DNA of 64,000 nucleotides from UBA7803 sp034522075 (GTDB lineage: Bacteria > Pseudomonadota > Gammaproteobacteria > Pseudomonadales > Azotimanducaceae), in assembly GCA_034522075.1 (NCBI GenBank), contig JAXHLO010000017.1:1-64000 (forward strand), given 5' to 3'. Both the position numbers and the translations under genes were made by a program. Below, piece after piece: positions 30,001 to 38,465 of this stretch. Under the pieces are notes generated by a model that was given only the letters and a program-made list of their open reading frames with translations, did not search any database and was not told the DNA's origin. Every line of letters starts with the position of its first letter. Within the stretch, counting starts at the first letter, position 1.

Positions 30001-30281
30001 TCAACCGCCTGGGTTACGGCCTCACCCTGGGCCTGCATTCCCGCAGCCGCAGCCGCGCCGAGCGGGTCATTGCCCGGGCCCGGGTCGGCAACCTCTACGT
30101 CAACCGCAATCAGATCGGTGCCGTGGTGGGGGTGCAGCCGTTCGGCGGGGAAGGGCTTTCAGGCACCGGCCCCAAGGCTGGCGGGCCCCACTACCTGGAG
30201 CGCTTTGCCGTGGAGCGGGCGGTGACCATCGACACCACGGCCGCCGGCGGCAATGCCTCGTTGCTGACCATCGAGCCGTAG
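27093..30281 (+). CDS. putA: Bifunctional proline dehydrogenase / P5C dehydrogenase PutA
   Basis: Oxidises proline to glutamate in two steps. The PRODH barrel (about residues 170-480) shows RLVKGAYWDMEIKRAQ and YPCFATHNARTVAAL with FAD contacts. The aldehyde dehydrogenase half begins near residue 560 and has APWNFPLAIFTGQVAAAL, the Glu in AETGGINAMIVD near residue 812 and the catalytic Cys in SAGQRCSALR near 845. The end LSGTGPKAGGPHYLERF is typical. No ribbon-helix-helix DNA-binding domain is visible at the N-terminus, so it is probably not autoregulatory. The start is uncertain: ATG at 27093 or 27135; the frame is open to 26946. Confidence 0.94.
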   Translation: MLTAVSGNTVAVRLMLIDGQALQAPSALRRRVRDDHRIDEAAHVQRLAEYAALPDAAEARVDAGARDLVVHLRRQRHQVGGIDALMQEYDLSSEEGVTLMCLAEALLRIPDARTQDEFIEEKLGAGDWQSHLGASDAFFVNASTFGLMMAGRLVSPRDAPADAMDRLLRRLGEPVIRQAVRRAMRILGRQFVLGETIEQAMSRAQESEVLGYRFSYDMLGEAARTEQDADDYFERYCHAVEALADAAAGLGPERAPGISVKLSALDARYEFARRDRVHGPLLDRLTALCELAARHGIGLCVDAEESDRLDLSLDLIEHVALHMKGRGWDGFGLAVQAYQKRALALIDWLADLAGRADTRLLTRLVKGAYWDMEIKRAQEGGFSDYPVFTRKVHTDISYLACARRMLEAGSAFYPCFATHNARTVAALREMVGERRDFEFQRLHGMGEALYQKVLDDDSAGFACRVYAPVGGHEDLLAYLVRRLLENGANTSFVNRIADDSLPLDELVADPVVRASADGFAAHPQIHPPAELFGEQRRNSQGIDLADPPVVARLQRDMQSADHDRWRSAPVVDGKVCSGPERTVYRPAQQHTAVGRVVEAHADQARAALAAAEAGADAWNDTPAGVRADILRRAADLMEADAPAFMTLLCREAGRTVVDAHLEVREAVDFLRYYAAEGQRVFAAPVQLPGPTGEENSLRLTGRGPFLCIAPWNFPLAIFTGQVAAALAAGCPALAKPAEQTPLVAAQVVRLLHEAGVPGAALHLLPGDGPAIGGALLEDPRLAGVAFTGGTDTARHIQRALAARDGPMIPLIAETGGINAMIVDSTALPEQVTRDVMTSAFQSAGQRCSALRLLCIQEDVADRQIAMIAGAMQVLQVGDPAWLATDVGPIIDAAALDDLTDYRRQAHERFRLIAETPMNEADPAGLSAGLFMAPAAYEIAAVADLDREVFGPLLHVVRYPGGGLDELVAQINRLGYGLTLGLHSRSRSRAERVIARARVGNLYVNRNQIGAVVGVQPFGGEGLSGTGPKAGGPHYLERFAVERAVTIDTTAAGGNASLLTIEP

Positions 30282-30291
30282 CGAGTCGGTA

Positions 30292-30594
30292 TCAGTGAAA
30301 CACGTCGTCCGGCGAGCGGGGAATGATGCCGGACTCGTCCTCGGCCTTGTGCTCGAGCCGGTCCGTCTTGGTGCGCTCGAAGGCGGCGTCCACGCTTTCG
30401 CTGATGCACGCGGGACAGAACCCGGTCTGCACCAGGTCTTCCACCAGAAAGCCGAGCACGTCGTAGGCGGTTAGCGTGCCCTCATTGGCTTCGTTGAAGC
30501 GCCAGAGTACATCCTGCAGGGTCTGCAGGGCGGCGTCGCAACGAACGTCGTCGCGCTGCTGCTTGTGCTCTTCGTCGGTGGGGTCTTCCTGCAT
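30292..30594 (-). CDS. Small CxxC hypothetical protein (100 aa)
   Basis: An acidic, helical 100-residue protein with one CPAC motif near residues 60-63, LTAYDVLGFLVEDLVQTGF before it and a charged C-terminal half. No signal peptide. The single CxxC could bind a metal in a dimer or be redox active, but this is not shown. Convergent with putA (gap 10 bases). Function unknown. Confidence 0.6.
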   Translation of the reverse strand: MQEDPTDEEHKQQRDDVRCDAALQTLQDVLWRFNEANEGTLTAYDVLGFLVEDLVQTGFCPACISESVDAAFERTKTDRLEHKAEDESGIIPRSPDDVFH

Positions 30595-30711
30595 GGGGTG
30601 CTGCTCGTGTGCATCGCTGGGGCCGGCGATTGTACATCACTGTCGATGCGTTGCGGGTGCAGGTAGAATGCGCTGCCTGCTGGCGCCACTCGAATTCGGA
30701 AAGCTCACGTT

Positions 30712-32034
30712 TTGACCAGACCCGCGTCCCTCACGCTGCCGGCCGCCTGGCCTTACGACGTGCGGCGCCTGCCGTTTTTCTACGGCTGGGTGATCTGGCT
30801 GGTGTCGACACTGGGTTTCATCATGAGCGTGCCCGGTCAGACCATGGGCATGGCCGTATTCACCGACCATTTCATGGCTGCCTTCGAACTCAGCCGAACC
30901 GAGCTGTCCACGGCTTACTTCTTCGGGACTCTGGGCAGCAGTCTGTTTCTGACCCGCGCAGGCCGGTGGTACGACCGCCATCAGGCGCGCACGTTGCTGG
31001 TGGGCGCCAGCCTGGTGCTGGGTGCGGTAGTCGTGTACGTCAGCCTCATCGACGTGCTCGCCGCCGCCTTTCCGCAGAGCTGGGGGTCCTGGCCGGCATT
31101 CGTGCTGATTCTGGCCGGTTATTTTGGCGTGCGCTTCAGCGGTCAGGGGGTGCTTACCAGTGCGGCACGCAATGTGTTGCTGGTCTGGTTCGAGCGCCGC
31201 CGCGGCCTGGTGTCCGGGGTCCGCGGGGTGTTCGTGTCGCTGGGGTTCTCTCTTGCACCACTGTTGCTGGCCATGCTCATCGATGCCTGGGGCTGGCGGG
31301 CCGCCTTGTGGATTCTGGCCGGTGTGGTGGGCGGTGCATTCGCCCTGCTGGCGCTGCTGGTGGTGCGCGATACGCCGGAAAGCTGCGGATTGCTGCCGGA
31401 CGGCATGACTGTCGAGGAGCACGCCGCTCAGCCCGCCAGGCGCATGCGCTCTGTCACGGTGGAGGAGGCGCGGCGCTCGCCGGTGTTCTGGATCTACGCA
31501 GCGGCACTGTCCATCCATTCGCTGTTCGGCACGGCGGTGACTTTCCACATTGTCGACATTTTTGCCCACGCCGGCCGTGGTTCAGGGGAAGCGTTCCGTT
31601 ATTTTCTGCCCATGGCCGTCGTCGCCACCACGGTCAACCTGACCGCGAGCTGGCTGTCCGACAGGACGCCTCTGAAGCCTTATCTGCTGGTCATGCTGAG
31701 CGCGTTCGCAATCGGCGCGTGGGGGCTGCTGTACCTGCATGCCGATTGGGGTTACTGGCTGCTGGTCGCCGGCTTCGGGGCGGGCGGCGGGCTCTGGGGA
31801 CTGCTGTCGAATCTGGCCTACGTGCGCAACTTCGGCCGCCTGCATCTGGGCGCGATCAGCGGCCTCAGCCTGTCATTGACGGTGTTCGCCAGTGCCGTGG
31901 GCCCGCTGCTGTTCAGTGTCGGCGTCGACTGGCTGGGCAGCTATCACGCGGCGGTGTGGTTGTGTCTGGTATTCAATCTGGCGCTGCTCGCGGCGGCGGC
32001 GGTGATCCGCCACCGCGAGCCGCAAGCGTCTTAA
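30712..32034 (+). CDS. MFS transporter
   Basis: A 440-residue membrane protein with 12 predicted helices. The N-terminal half begins RLPFFYGWVIWLVSTLGFIM, and the helix 2-3 loop is RAGRWYDRHQARTLL, a version of the MFS G-x-x-x-D-R motif. A cytoplasmic loop at residues 230-250 joins the halves. It starts with TTG. It resembles oxalate/formate-antiporter-type and MCT-like bacterial MFS proteins, suggesting an organic-anion substrate; this is weak. Stands alone between a small convergent-side gene and an SDR on the other strand. Confidence 0.88.
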   Translation: MTRPASLTLPAAWPYDVRRLPFFYGWVIWLVSTLGFIMSVPGQTMGMAVFTDHFMAAFELSRTELSTAYFFGTLGSSLFLTRAGRWYDRHQARTLLVGASLVLGAVVVYVSLIDVLAAAFPQSWGSWPAFVLILAGYFGVRFSGQGVLTSAARNVLLVWFERRRGLVSGVRGVFVSLGFSLAPLLLAMLIDAWGWRAALWILAGVVGGAFALLALLVVRDTPESCGLLPDGMTVEEHAAQPARRMRSVTVEEARRSPVFWIYAAALSIHSLFGTAVTFHIVDIFAHAGRGSGEAFRYFLPMAVVATTVNLTASWLSDRTPLKPYLLVMLSAFAIGAWGLLYLHADWGYWLLVAGFGAGGGLWGLLSNLAYVRNFGRLHLGAISGLSLSLTVFASAVGPLLFSVGVDWLGSYHAAVWLCLVFNLALLAAAAVIRHREPQAS

Positions 32035-32037
32035 ATC

Positions 32038-32070
32038 GCGGCTGTCAGCGCGGCTGTCAGCGCGGCTGCA
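32038..32070. repeat. 12-bp tandem repeat, about 2.6 copies
   Basis: The unit GCGGCTGTCAGC is repeated exactly at 32038-32049 and 32050-32061 and starts a third time to 32068. It lies just after the MFS stop and contains the stop codon of the SDR gene on the minus strand (32057-32059). The second unit also provides a second reverse-strand TGA just after it. Confidence 0.85.
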
Positions 32071-32827
32071 TGCGGATGCCGCCGTCCATGCGCACGCACT
32101 CGCCGTTCATGTACTCGTTTTCGATGAGCATGACCGCCAGATGGGCGATCTCGTCGGGCTGACCGAGGCGTTTCGGATACAGCACCTGGGCCGACAGGGC
32201 GTCAATGACGTTGTCCGGTGCACCCTGGAACAAAGGCGTATGGATCAGCCCGGGAACGATGGTGTTGCAGCGGATGCCGATGCTCGCCAGGTCGCGGGCG
32301 ATAGGCAGAGTCATGCCGACGATGCCGCCTTTGGAGGCGCTGTAGGCGGCCTGGCCGATCTGGCCTTCATAGGCCGCTACCGATGCGGTGTTGATGATGC
32401 AGCCGCGGCCGCCGAACTCGTTGAACGGCTCGTTTTTCTGCATTTCGGCGGCGGCCAGACGCAGTACGTTGAATGTGCCGATGAGGTTGATGTTGATGAC
32501 GAGCTTGAACTTGTCCAGGGGAAACGGCCCATCTTTGCCCACCGTTTTGATGGCATTGCCGATCCCGGCGTAGTTGCAGCAGATGTGGATGGCGCCGAAC
32601 GCCTCCATGGTTGCCGCAATACCGGCCTCTACGGAGGCTTCGTCGGTGACGTCGGTCTTGTGGAACATGACGTTGGCACCGAGTTCCTCGGCCAGCGCTT
32701 TTCCCTTGTCTTCCTGTACGTCGAAAATGGCGATCCTGGCGCCCAGGCCGGACAGGCGTCTTACCGTCGCTTCGCCGAGCCCCGAGGCTCCGCCGGTGAT
32801 CACTGCGACTTTGTCTTTGATGTCCAT
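32057..32827 (-). CDS. Short-chain dehydrogenase (3-hydroxyacyl-CoA dehydrogenase type II-like)
   Basis: A 256-residue NAD(P)-dependent SDR. The cofactor loop is TGGASGLGEAT, followed by an acidic residue after the second strand (IFDVQED), which favours NAD. The NYAG motif appears as CCNYAGIG. The catalytic Ser-Tyr-Lys is in NTASVAAYEGQIGQAAYSASKGG. The GQIGQAAYSASKGGIVGMTLPIARDLA stretch is close to human HSD17B10-type 3-hydroxyacyl-CoA dehydrogenases, suggesting branched-chain acyl-CoA or steroid oxidation. Divergent from the TauD-like gene. Substrate inferred only from this similarity. Confidence 0.9.
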   Translation of the reverse strand: MDIKDKVAVITGGASGLGEATVRRLSGLGARIAIFDVQEDKGKALAEELGANVMFHKTDVTDEASVEAGIAATMEAFGAIHICCNYAGIGNAIKTVGKDGPFPLDKFKLVININLIGTFNVLRLAAAEMQKNEPFNEFGGRGCIINTASVAAYEGQIGQAAYSASKGGIVGMTLPIARDLASIGIRCNTIVPGLIHTPLFQGAPDNVIDALSAQVLYPKRLGQPDEIAHLAVMLIENEYMNGECVRMDGGIRMQPR

Positions 32828-32968
32828 GAGTTCCCTCGAGTGAAAAAATGTGAGCGGCGCATTATAACGGGGTTGCGCCGTCGGCGGGGGACAGTTGACG
32901 CTTATGGGCCCTTACCGCAGCATCCGGCTGGGTCATTGTCATAAACAACCGTTCGCCAGGAGGCTCCC

Positions 32969-33883
32969 ATGGCCGACAGCGTAGAGATCCCCGATTCATG
33001 GCGTGTGCAGCGCCTGGCCGGTGCCCTGGGTGCCGAGGTACATGGTCTGCGTCTGGCTGAGCTGGATGATGACGGATTCGCCGCAGTGCAGGCCCTGCTG
33101 CTCGAGCATCTGGTATTGTTCTTTCCCGGGCAGCACCTGACGGTGGATGACCATGTGGCGTTCGGCCGGCGCTTCGGACCGCTGGAGGCGCACCCGAACC
33201 TCAAGAACCCTTACACCCAGCACCCGGAGCTTTTCGAGCTGGCGGCCACCCATGGCGGGGTTGCCGACGAGTGGCACACTGATCTGACATTCCGTACCGA
33301 ACCGGCGCTGCTGTCGGTGCTGCAGCTCAAGAAAGCGCCGGACGTGGGCGGCGATACCCAGTGGACCAGCCTCTATGCAGCCTATGATGAGCTGTCCCAG
33401 CCCATGAAAGAGCTCTGCGAGGGCTTGACGGCCCTGCACGATGCCCTGCCGCACAATCATCCCGAGCAGATGGCCATTCACCCGGTGGTGCGGGTGCATC
33501 CGGAAACCGGCCGCCGCGCGCTCTACGTGAACGAACACTTCACCCGGCGCCTGGTGGAGCTGAACGCCGGCGAAAGCGAGGCCCTGCTGCGTTATCTGAC
33601 CGGCTGGGTCACCAACCCGCGTTTCACGGTGCGTTACCGCTGGAGCGAGGGCACCATCGCCATCTGGGACAATCGCTGTACCCAGCACTTCGTCCTCAAC
33701 GACTTCGCCGGTGAGCGGATCATTCAGCGGGTAACCGTCATGGGTGACCGGCCGGAGGGGGTTGGGGCGCCGCGCTGGCAGCCCTGGGTCCGGCCGGGCC
33801 GGCTGTCGGCCACCAGCCGTCACGATCGCCAGCTTGCCCTTTATCTGCGGGACAGATCGCCCCCGGCTGCCGCGGGCCGGTGA
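32969..33883 (+). CDS. TauD/TfdA family Fe(II)/2-oxoglutarate dioxygenase
   Basis: A 304-residue dioxygenase. The iron facial triad is visible: H-x-D in DEWHTDLTF near residues 107-109 and the distal His in WDNRCTQHFVLNDF near residue 240. The 2-oxoglutarate Arg is in ERIIQRVTV. Family members release sulfite from taurine or alkylsulfates, or cleave phenoxy herbicides and other compounds; the sequence does not settle which. An AGGAGG site precedes the ATG. It is not clearly in an operon with the ferredoxin gene 210 bases downstream. Confidence 0.92.
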   Translation: MADSVEIPDSWRVQRLAGALGAEVHGLRLAELDDDGFAAVQALLLEHLVLFFPGQHLTVDDHVAFGRRFGPLEAHPNLKNPYTQHPELFELAATHGGVADEWHTDLTFRTEPALLSVLQLKKAPDVGGDTQWTSLYAAYDELSQPMKELCEGLTALHDALPHNHPEQMAIHPVVRVHPETGRRALYVNEHFTRRLVELNAGESEALLRYLTGWVTNPRFTVRYRWSEGTIAIWDNRCTQHFVLNDFAGERIIQRVTVMGDRPEGVGAPRWQPWVRPGRLSATSRHDRQLALYLRDRSPPAAAGR

Positions 33884-34031
33884 CGGGAACCCCTGGTATT
33901 TCAGAAAAGTATGTTGTCAGGTAGGCGCCGGAGCTGCTGCTTCTGTGTGCCTGGCCCAGGGATGTTACGATCCATTACTTCTAAGTGAATGTAGCTACTG
34001 TCATGATTGCGGGATTAAGGATATTCTCCCC

Positions 34032-34067
34032 GGCTTTTGAGGCTCGGGAGCGGTCAAAAGCCCGAGC
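34032..34067 (+). promoter_or_regulatory. Overlapping inverted repeats in the ferredoxin-P450 leader
   Basis: Two inverted repeats share bases: GGCTTTTGA (34032-34040) with TCAAAAGCC (34054-34062), and GCTCGGG (34042-34048) with CCCGAGC (34061-34067). They cannot form together in one RNA because 34061-34062 is used twice. They lie 27-62 bases before the ferredoxin ATG. They could be an operator for a regulator, or alternative leader hairpins; the sequence alone does not decide. Confidence 0.55.
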
Positions 34068-34093
34068 ACAATTCGTCTGGAGGAAAGTCTGAT

Positions 34094-34414
34094 ATGCCGA
34101 AGATCACGTTCATCGATCACGCAGGGACAGAACATACCGTGGAAGGGGAAGTGGGTCTGTCCGTGATGCGGGCGGCCATCGACAACCTGGTACCCGGGAT
34201 CGATGCCGACTGCGGGGGCGAGTGCTCCTGCGCCACCTGTCATGTTTACGTGGACAAGTCCTGGATGGAAAAAGTGGGCGAACCCGAAGAGCGGGAGGAG
34301 TCCATGCTCGATCTGAATCCCGAACGTGAGGCGAATTCGCGGCTGTCCTGTCAGATTCCGGTCACCGAAGATCTCGATGGCCTGGTAGTGACCGTGCCGG
34401 AATTCCAGATGTAA
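34094..34414 (+). CDS. 2Fe-2S ferredoxin (adrenodoxin/putidaredoxin type)
   Basis: A 106-residue electron carrier for the P450s that follow. The cluster cysteines are in DCGGECSCATCHVYV (C-x5-C-x2-C) and RLSCQIP, the class found with bacterial CYP153 and camphor P450 systems. An AGGAAAG ribosome site precedes the ATG at 34094. It is 53 bases before the first P450, so the three genes probably form an operon. No ferredoxin reductase gene is in the window. Confidence 0.95.
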   Translation: MPKITFIDHAGTEHTVEGEVGLSVMRAAIDNLVPGIDADCGGECSCATCHVYVDKSWMEKVGEPEEREESMLDLNPEREANSRLSCQIPVTEDLDGLVVTVPEFQM

Positions 34415-34467
34415 CCAGGCGCCATTGCCATTGTTGTACAGATTCGAACCCGATAAGGGGGAATGCC

Positions 34468-35743
34468 ATGAGTGAAGCCACCACTACTCAGCCGGAATTT
34501 CAGATTCAGACGGAATACGTCGCCGATCCATACACCTTGCCGCTGGAGGAGGTGAATCCGGCGCAGGGGGTGCTGTTCCAGAACGATGCGCACTGGCCGT
34601 ACTTCGAGCGCCTGCGCAAGGAAGATCCGGTGCACTTCACCGCGGAGAGCGAGTTCGGCCCGTACTGGTCGGTGACGCAGATACGAAGACATCAAATACG
34701 TGGACATGAACCACAAGATCTTTTCCTCCGAGGGCGGTATTACGCTGGCCGATCAGGACGAGGATTTTCAGCTCCCCATGTTCATCGCCATGGATCCGCC
34801 CAAGCATGACGAGCAGCGTAAGGTCGTGGCGCCTGTGGCTGGTCCGCGCAATCTGTCTTCGCTGGAACCGGAAATCCGCCGTCGGGTGTGCAACATCCTC
34901 GACTCGCTGCCGCGCGATCAGGATTTCAACTGGGTGAAGCATCTGTCGATCGAGTTGACCACCCAGATGCTGGCGACGCTGTTCGATTTTCCCTTCGAAG
35001 ACCGCTACAAACTGACCCGCTGGTCGGATGTGGCCACCGCGCCGCCGGGCACCGGCATCGTCGATTCCGAGGAAGAGCGCCGCGCCGAACTGCTGGAGTG
35101 CCTGGAGTACTTCACCGGCCTGTGGCACGAGCGGGCCAAGCGTAAGGAGCCGGGCAACGACCTGGTGTCCATGCTGGCCCATGGCGGTTCTACCCGCGAC
35201 ATGCTCGACCGGCCCATGGAATACCTGGGCAATCTGATTCTGCTCATCGTCGGCGGCAACGACACCACCCGCAACTCGCTCACCGGCGGGGTGCTGGCGC
35301 TGAACCAGTTTCCCGGCGAATACGACAAGCTGCGGCAGAAGCCCGAGCTGATTCCGAACATGGTGGCGGAAATCATCCGCTGGCAGACGCCGCTGGCGCA
35401 CATGCGCCGGCGCGCATTGGAGGACGCGGAGCTGCGCGGTCAGACCATCAAGGCTGGTGACAAGGTCTGTATGTGGTTCGTCTCCGGCAACCGCGACCCG
35501 GATGTTTTCGACAATGCCGACGACTTCATTATCGACCGCAAGAATGCGCGCAGTCATATGAGCTTCGGGTTCGGCATTCACCGCTGCATGGGCAATCGGG
35601 TCGGCGAGATGCAGCTGCGCATCGTCTGGGAAGAGATCCTCAAGCGCTTTCATGCCGTGGAGGTGGTGGGCGACCCGGTGCGCGTGTACTCGTCCTTCGT
35701 GAAAGGCTATTCCGAGTTGCCGGTGCGCCTGGTCGAGAGGTAA
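34468..35743 (+). CDS. Cytochrome P450, CYP153-like, one frame break at 34681
   Basis: A P450 of about 424 residues. CYP153 enzymes hydroxylate the terminal carbon of medium-chain alkanes and related hydrophobic compounds using a 2Fe-2S ferredoxin. The I-helix oxygen motif is LLIVGGNDTTRNS, the E-x-x-R is EIIRWQTPLAHMRRRA, and the heme loop FGFGIHRCMGNR has the ligand near Cys373; the end VYSSFVKGYSELPVRLVER is very CYP153-like. One extra A at 34681 breaks the frame between VTQ and YEDIKYVDMNHKIF; everything else is in order. Strong ribosome site AAGGGGGAA before the ATG. Confidence 0.93.
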
Positions 35744-35780
35744 TCGTCTTTGTGCTGATAACACAGGTCAGGTGATATCC

Positions 35781-37040
35781 ATGAGTGAAGCCGTACAGAG
35801 CCCCGTTTACGAACCGGTCCAGGATCCGTGGAGCGTGCCGCTGGACAAGGTCGACCCGGCTTTCCGGCGCCTGTTCGAAGAGAATGTGGTCCTCGAGCAT
35901 TTCGCCCGGCTGCGCCGCGAAGACCCGGTGCATTTCCACGAGGACAGTCAGTTCGGCCCGTACTGGTCCATCACCAGCTACGAGCACATCAAGCAGGTGG
36001 ACATGAACCACCAGGTGTACTCGTCGGCGAAGGGCATCAGCATTTTCGACGGTGCCGATGACTTCCGCACGCCCATGTTCATCGCCATGGATCCGCCCAA
36101 GCACGACGAACAGCGCAAGGCGGTAGCGCCGGTAGCGGGGCCGCGCAATCTGGCCGCGCTGGAGCCGGAGATCCGCCGGCGGGTGTGCAACATCCTGGAT
36201 TCCCTGCCGGTAGGCGAAGAATTCAACTGGGTGGAGCGGGTGTCCATCGAGCTGACGACCCAGATGCTGGCGACCCTGTTCGATTTTCCCTTCGAAGAAC
36301 GCTACAAGCTCACGCGCTGGTCGGACGTTGCCACCAACGGGCCGGAAACCGGGGTCGTGGAATCCATCGAGCAGCGCCGCGAAGAGCTGCTGGAGTGCCT
36401 GGCGCGGTTCACCGAGTTGTGGGAGGAACGGGCGGCGCGGCCGGAGCCGGGCAACGATCTGATCTCCATGCTGGCCCATGGCCCCAGCACGCGGGACATG
36501 CTGCAGCGCCCCATGGAACTGCTGGGCAACCTGATTCTGCTCATCGTGGGCGGCAACGACACCACGCGGAATTCCATTTCCGGCGGGGTGCTGGCGCTGA
36601 ATCAGCAGCCGGAGCAGTATCAGAAGCTGCGTGACAACGTGGATCTCATTCCCAACATGGTGGCGGAAATCATCCGCTGGCAGACGCCGCTGACTCACAT
36701 GCGCCGTACCACCGTAGAAGATACGGAGCTGGGCGGAAAAACCATTCCCGCCGGGGCCAAGGTGGTGATGTGGTATCTGTCCGGCAACCGCGACGAGAAC
36801 GTCTTCGACGATGCCGACGCGTTCCGCATCGACCGTAAGAATGCCCGCAGCCACATGAGCTTCGGCTTCGGTATTCACCGCTGTATGGGCAACCGGGTCG
36901 GCGAGATGCAGCTGCGCATTCTCTGGGAAGAGATCATGAAGCGCTTCGCCAAGATCGAAGTGGTGGGTGAACCGGTGCGTACCCGGCACGTCTTCATCCG
37001 CGGCTTCACCCACCTGCCGGTGCGCCTGGTGCCGAGGTAA
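35781..37040 (+). CDS. Cytochrome P450, CYP153-like, second copy
   Basis: A full-length, uninterrupted 419-residue P450 following the first by 37 bases. The two share long identical stretches (for example MFIAMDPPKHDEQRK and LTTQMLATLFDFPFE), so this is a tandem duplication that has diverged mainly in the N-terminus and the substrate-facing loops. I-helix GGNDTTRNS, E-x-x-R in EIIRWQTPL, heme Cys368 in FGFGIHRCMGNR. The ATG at 35781 is preferred over a GTG nine bases before it. Substrate likely an alkane, terpene or fatty compound by family; exact range unknown. Confidence 0.95.
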   Translation: MSEAVQSPVYEPVQDPWSVPLDKVDPAFRRLFEENVVLEHFARLRREDPVHFHEDSQFGPYWSITSYEHIKQVDMNHQVYSSAKGISIFDGADDFRTPMFIAMDPPKHDEQRKAVAPVAGPRNLAALEPEIRRRVCNILDSLPVGEEFNWVERVSIELTTQMLATLFDFPFEERYKLTRWSDVATNGPETGVVESIEQRREELLECLARFTELWEERAARPEPGNDLISMLAHGPSTRDMLQRPMELLGNLILLIVGGNDTTRNSISGGVLALNQQPEQYQKLRDNVDLIPNMVAEIIRWQTPLTHMRRTTVEDTELGGKTIPAGAKVVMWYLSGNRDENVFDDADAFRIDRKNARSHMSFGFGIHRCMGNRVGEMQLRILWEEIMKRFAKIEVVGEPVRTRHVFIRGFTHLPVRLVPR

Positions 37041-37126
37041 ACAGGGCCGGGAACGCGCGCCCTGCAGAAATTGGGTTCCGCGTCTGCTTGCGTTAGGCTG
37101 TCAGGTCAACGTAAGGAGACGTGTTC

Positions 37127-38452
37127 ATGGAAAGGCGCCGACTCCCGCTGGTTGCTGTGGCAGCCCTGATCCTCGGTGGTTGCAGCGAGCAGACCGCCGA
37201 GCCAAGCGAATCAGCCGAAGACCTCAGCACGCCGGCGCAGGTGCCGGCCGAGCCTCCCAGCAAACCCGGGTTGCTGCCGAGCGGTGAGCTTACGGCGCTG
37301 GATGGCTTTGCGGTGTCGGTCTTCCATGAAGGCGTCGGCAGCGGTGCCCGCCATCTGGTCGTGCGCGGCAACGGTGACGTGCTCGTGGCACGCCGTGACG
37401 GTACCCTGGTGGCGCTGCGCGACAGCAACGGCGACGGACAGGCTGAGCAGCGCGAAGAGCGCGAGCTGCCGATCACCACCGGCATGGCCCTGCACAACGG
37501 TTATCTGTACTTTTCCGACACGGTGAGCGTCAGACGCCTGCCGCTCGATGACGCCCTGCTGCCCCAGGGTGAGCCGGAAGCGGTGGTGAGCGGCTTTCCC
37601 GAACAGAACTCCCATGCTGCCAAGACGCTGGCCTTCGATGGCGACGGCCGGCTTTACGTCAACGTCGGAGCGCCATCCAACGCCTGTCAGAAGCAGTCGC
37701 GTACTGCCGGTTCGCCGGGTCAGCAGCCGTGTCCGGAACTGGAGCGACAGGCCGCCGTCTGGCGCTTTCCGGCCGCTGCCGTCGGCCTCGACCAGAGCGA
37801 CGGCGAACGTTTCATAACCGGTGTGCGCAACGTGATCGCCATGGACTGGAACGAGTCTGCCCGGGCCCTGTATTTCGCCATGCACGGGCGTGATCAGTTG
37901 AATTCCTTGTGGCCGGATCTGTTCGACGAGGACGACAATGCCCGGCTGCCGGCGGAAGAATTCCATCGCGCAGAGGCCGGCGCGAATTATGGCTGGCCCT
38001 ATACCTACTTCGACCCTTTTACCAACCGCCGGGTCGCGGCGCCGGAATACGGCGGCGACGGCGAGCAGGAAGCCGAAGCGGGCAGGTATGCGGAACCGCT
38101 GCACGCTTTTCCCGCCCACTGGGCGCCCAACGACCTGCTGTTCTATGCCGGTGAGCAGTTTCCGCCGCGCTACGCCGGCGGGGCGTTCATCGCCTGGCAC
38201 GGTTCCTGGAACCGCGCGCCGCAGCCCCAGGAAGGCTACCGGGTGACTTTCGTACCTTTTGCTGACGGAGCCCTGTCGGCCGCGCCTGCCGACTTCCTCG
38301 GCGGATTCGCCGGCACAGACGACATCGCTGCGCCGGGCGACGCCGAATACCGCCCCATGGGGCTGGGCGTCGGACCGGATGGCGCGCTCTATGTGGGCGA
38401 CACGCAGAAAGGGCGTATCTGGCGGGTGACCTACACCGGTTCTGCAGGCTGA
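37127..38452 (+). CDS. Lipoprotein, PQQ-dependent sugar/sorbosone dehydrogenase-like beta-propeller
   Basis: A 441-residue six-bladed propeller protein of the soluble aldose/sorbosone dehydrogenase group. A lipoprotein signal is clear: RRLPLVAVAALILGGC with the lipidated Cys19. A flexible linker follows, then propeller blades with AKTLAFDGDGRLYVNVGAPSN, GVRNVIAMDWNES and GADYGW-like NYGWPYTYFDP. The end has APGDAEYRPMGLGVGPDGALYVGD. AAGGAG supports the ATG at 37127. Electron acceptor and substrate are unknown; close to the P450s it might oxidise an alcohol or aldehyde, which is only a positional inference. Confidence 0.87.
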   Translation: MERRRLPLVAVAALILGGCSEQTAEPSESAEDLSTPAQVPAEPPSKPGLLPSGELTALDGFAVSVFHEGVGSGARHLVVRGNGDVLVARRDGTLVALRDSNGDGQAEQREERELPITTGMALHNGYLYFSDTVSVRRLPLDDALLPQGEPEAVVSGFPEQNSHAAKTLAFDGDGRLYVNVGAPSNACQKQSRTAGSPGQQPCPELERQAAVWRFPAAAVGLDQSDGERFITGVRNVIAMDWNESARALYFAMHGRDQLNSLWPDLFDEDDNARLPAEEFHRAEAGANYGWPYTYFDPFTNRRVAAPEYGGDGEQEAEAGRYAEPLHAFPAHWAPNDLLFYAGEQFPPRYAGGAFIAWHGSWNRAPQPQEGYRVTFVPFADGALSAAPADFLGGFAGTDDIAAPGDAEYRPMGLGVGPDGALYVGDTQKGRIWRVTYTGSAG

Positions 38453-38465
38453 AGCGAGGCGATTT

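Noticed and set aside
35640..37013. Antisense frames over both P450 genes (34637-35764 and 35640-37013)
   Set aside because: They resemble each other only because the P450 genes do; no protein-family signal.
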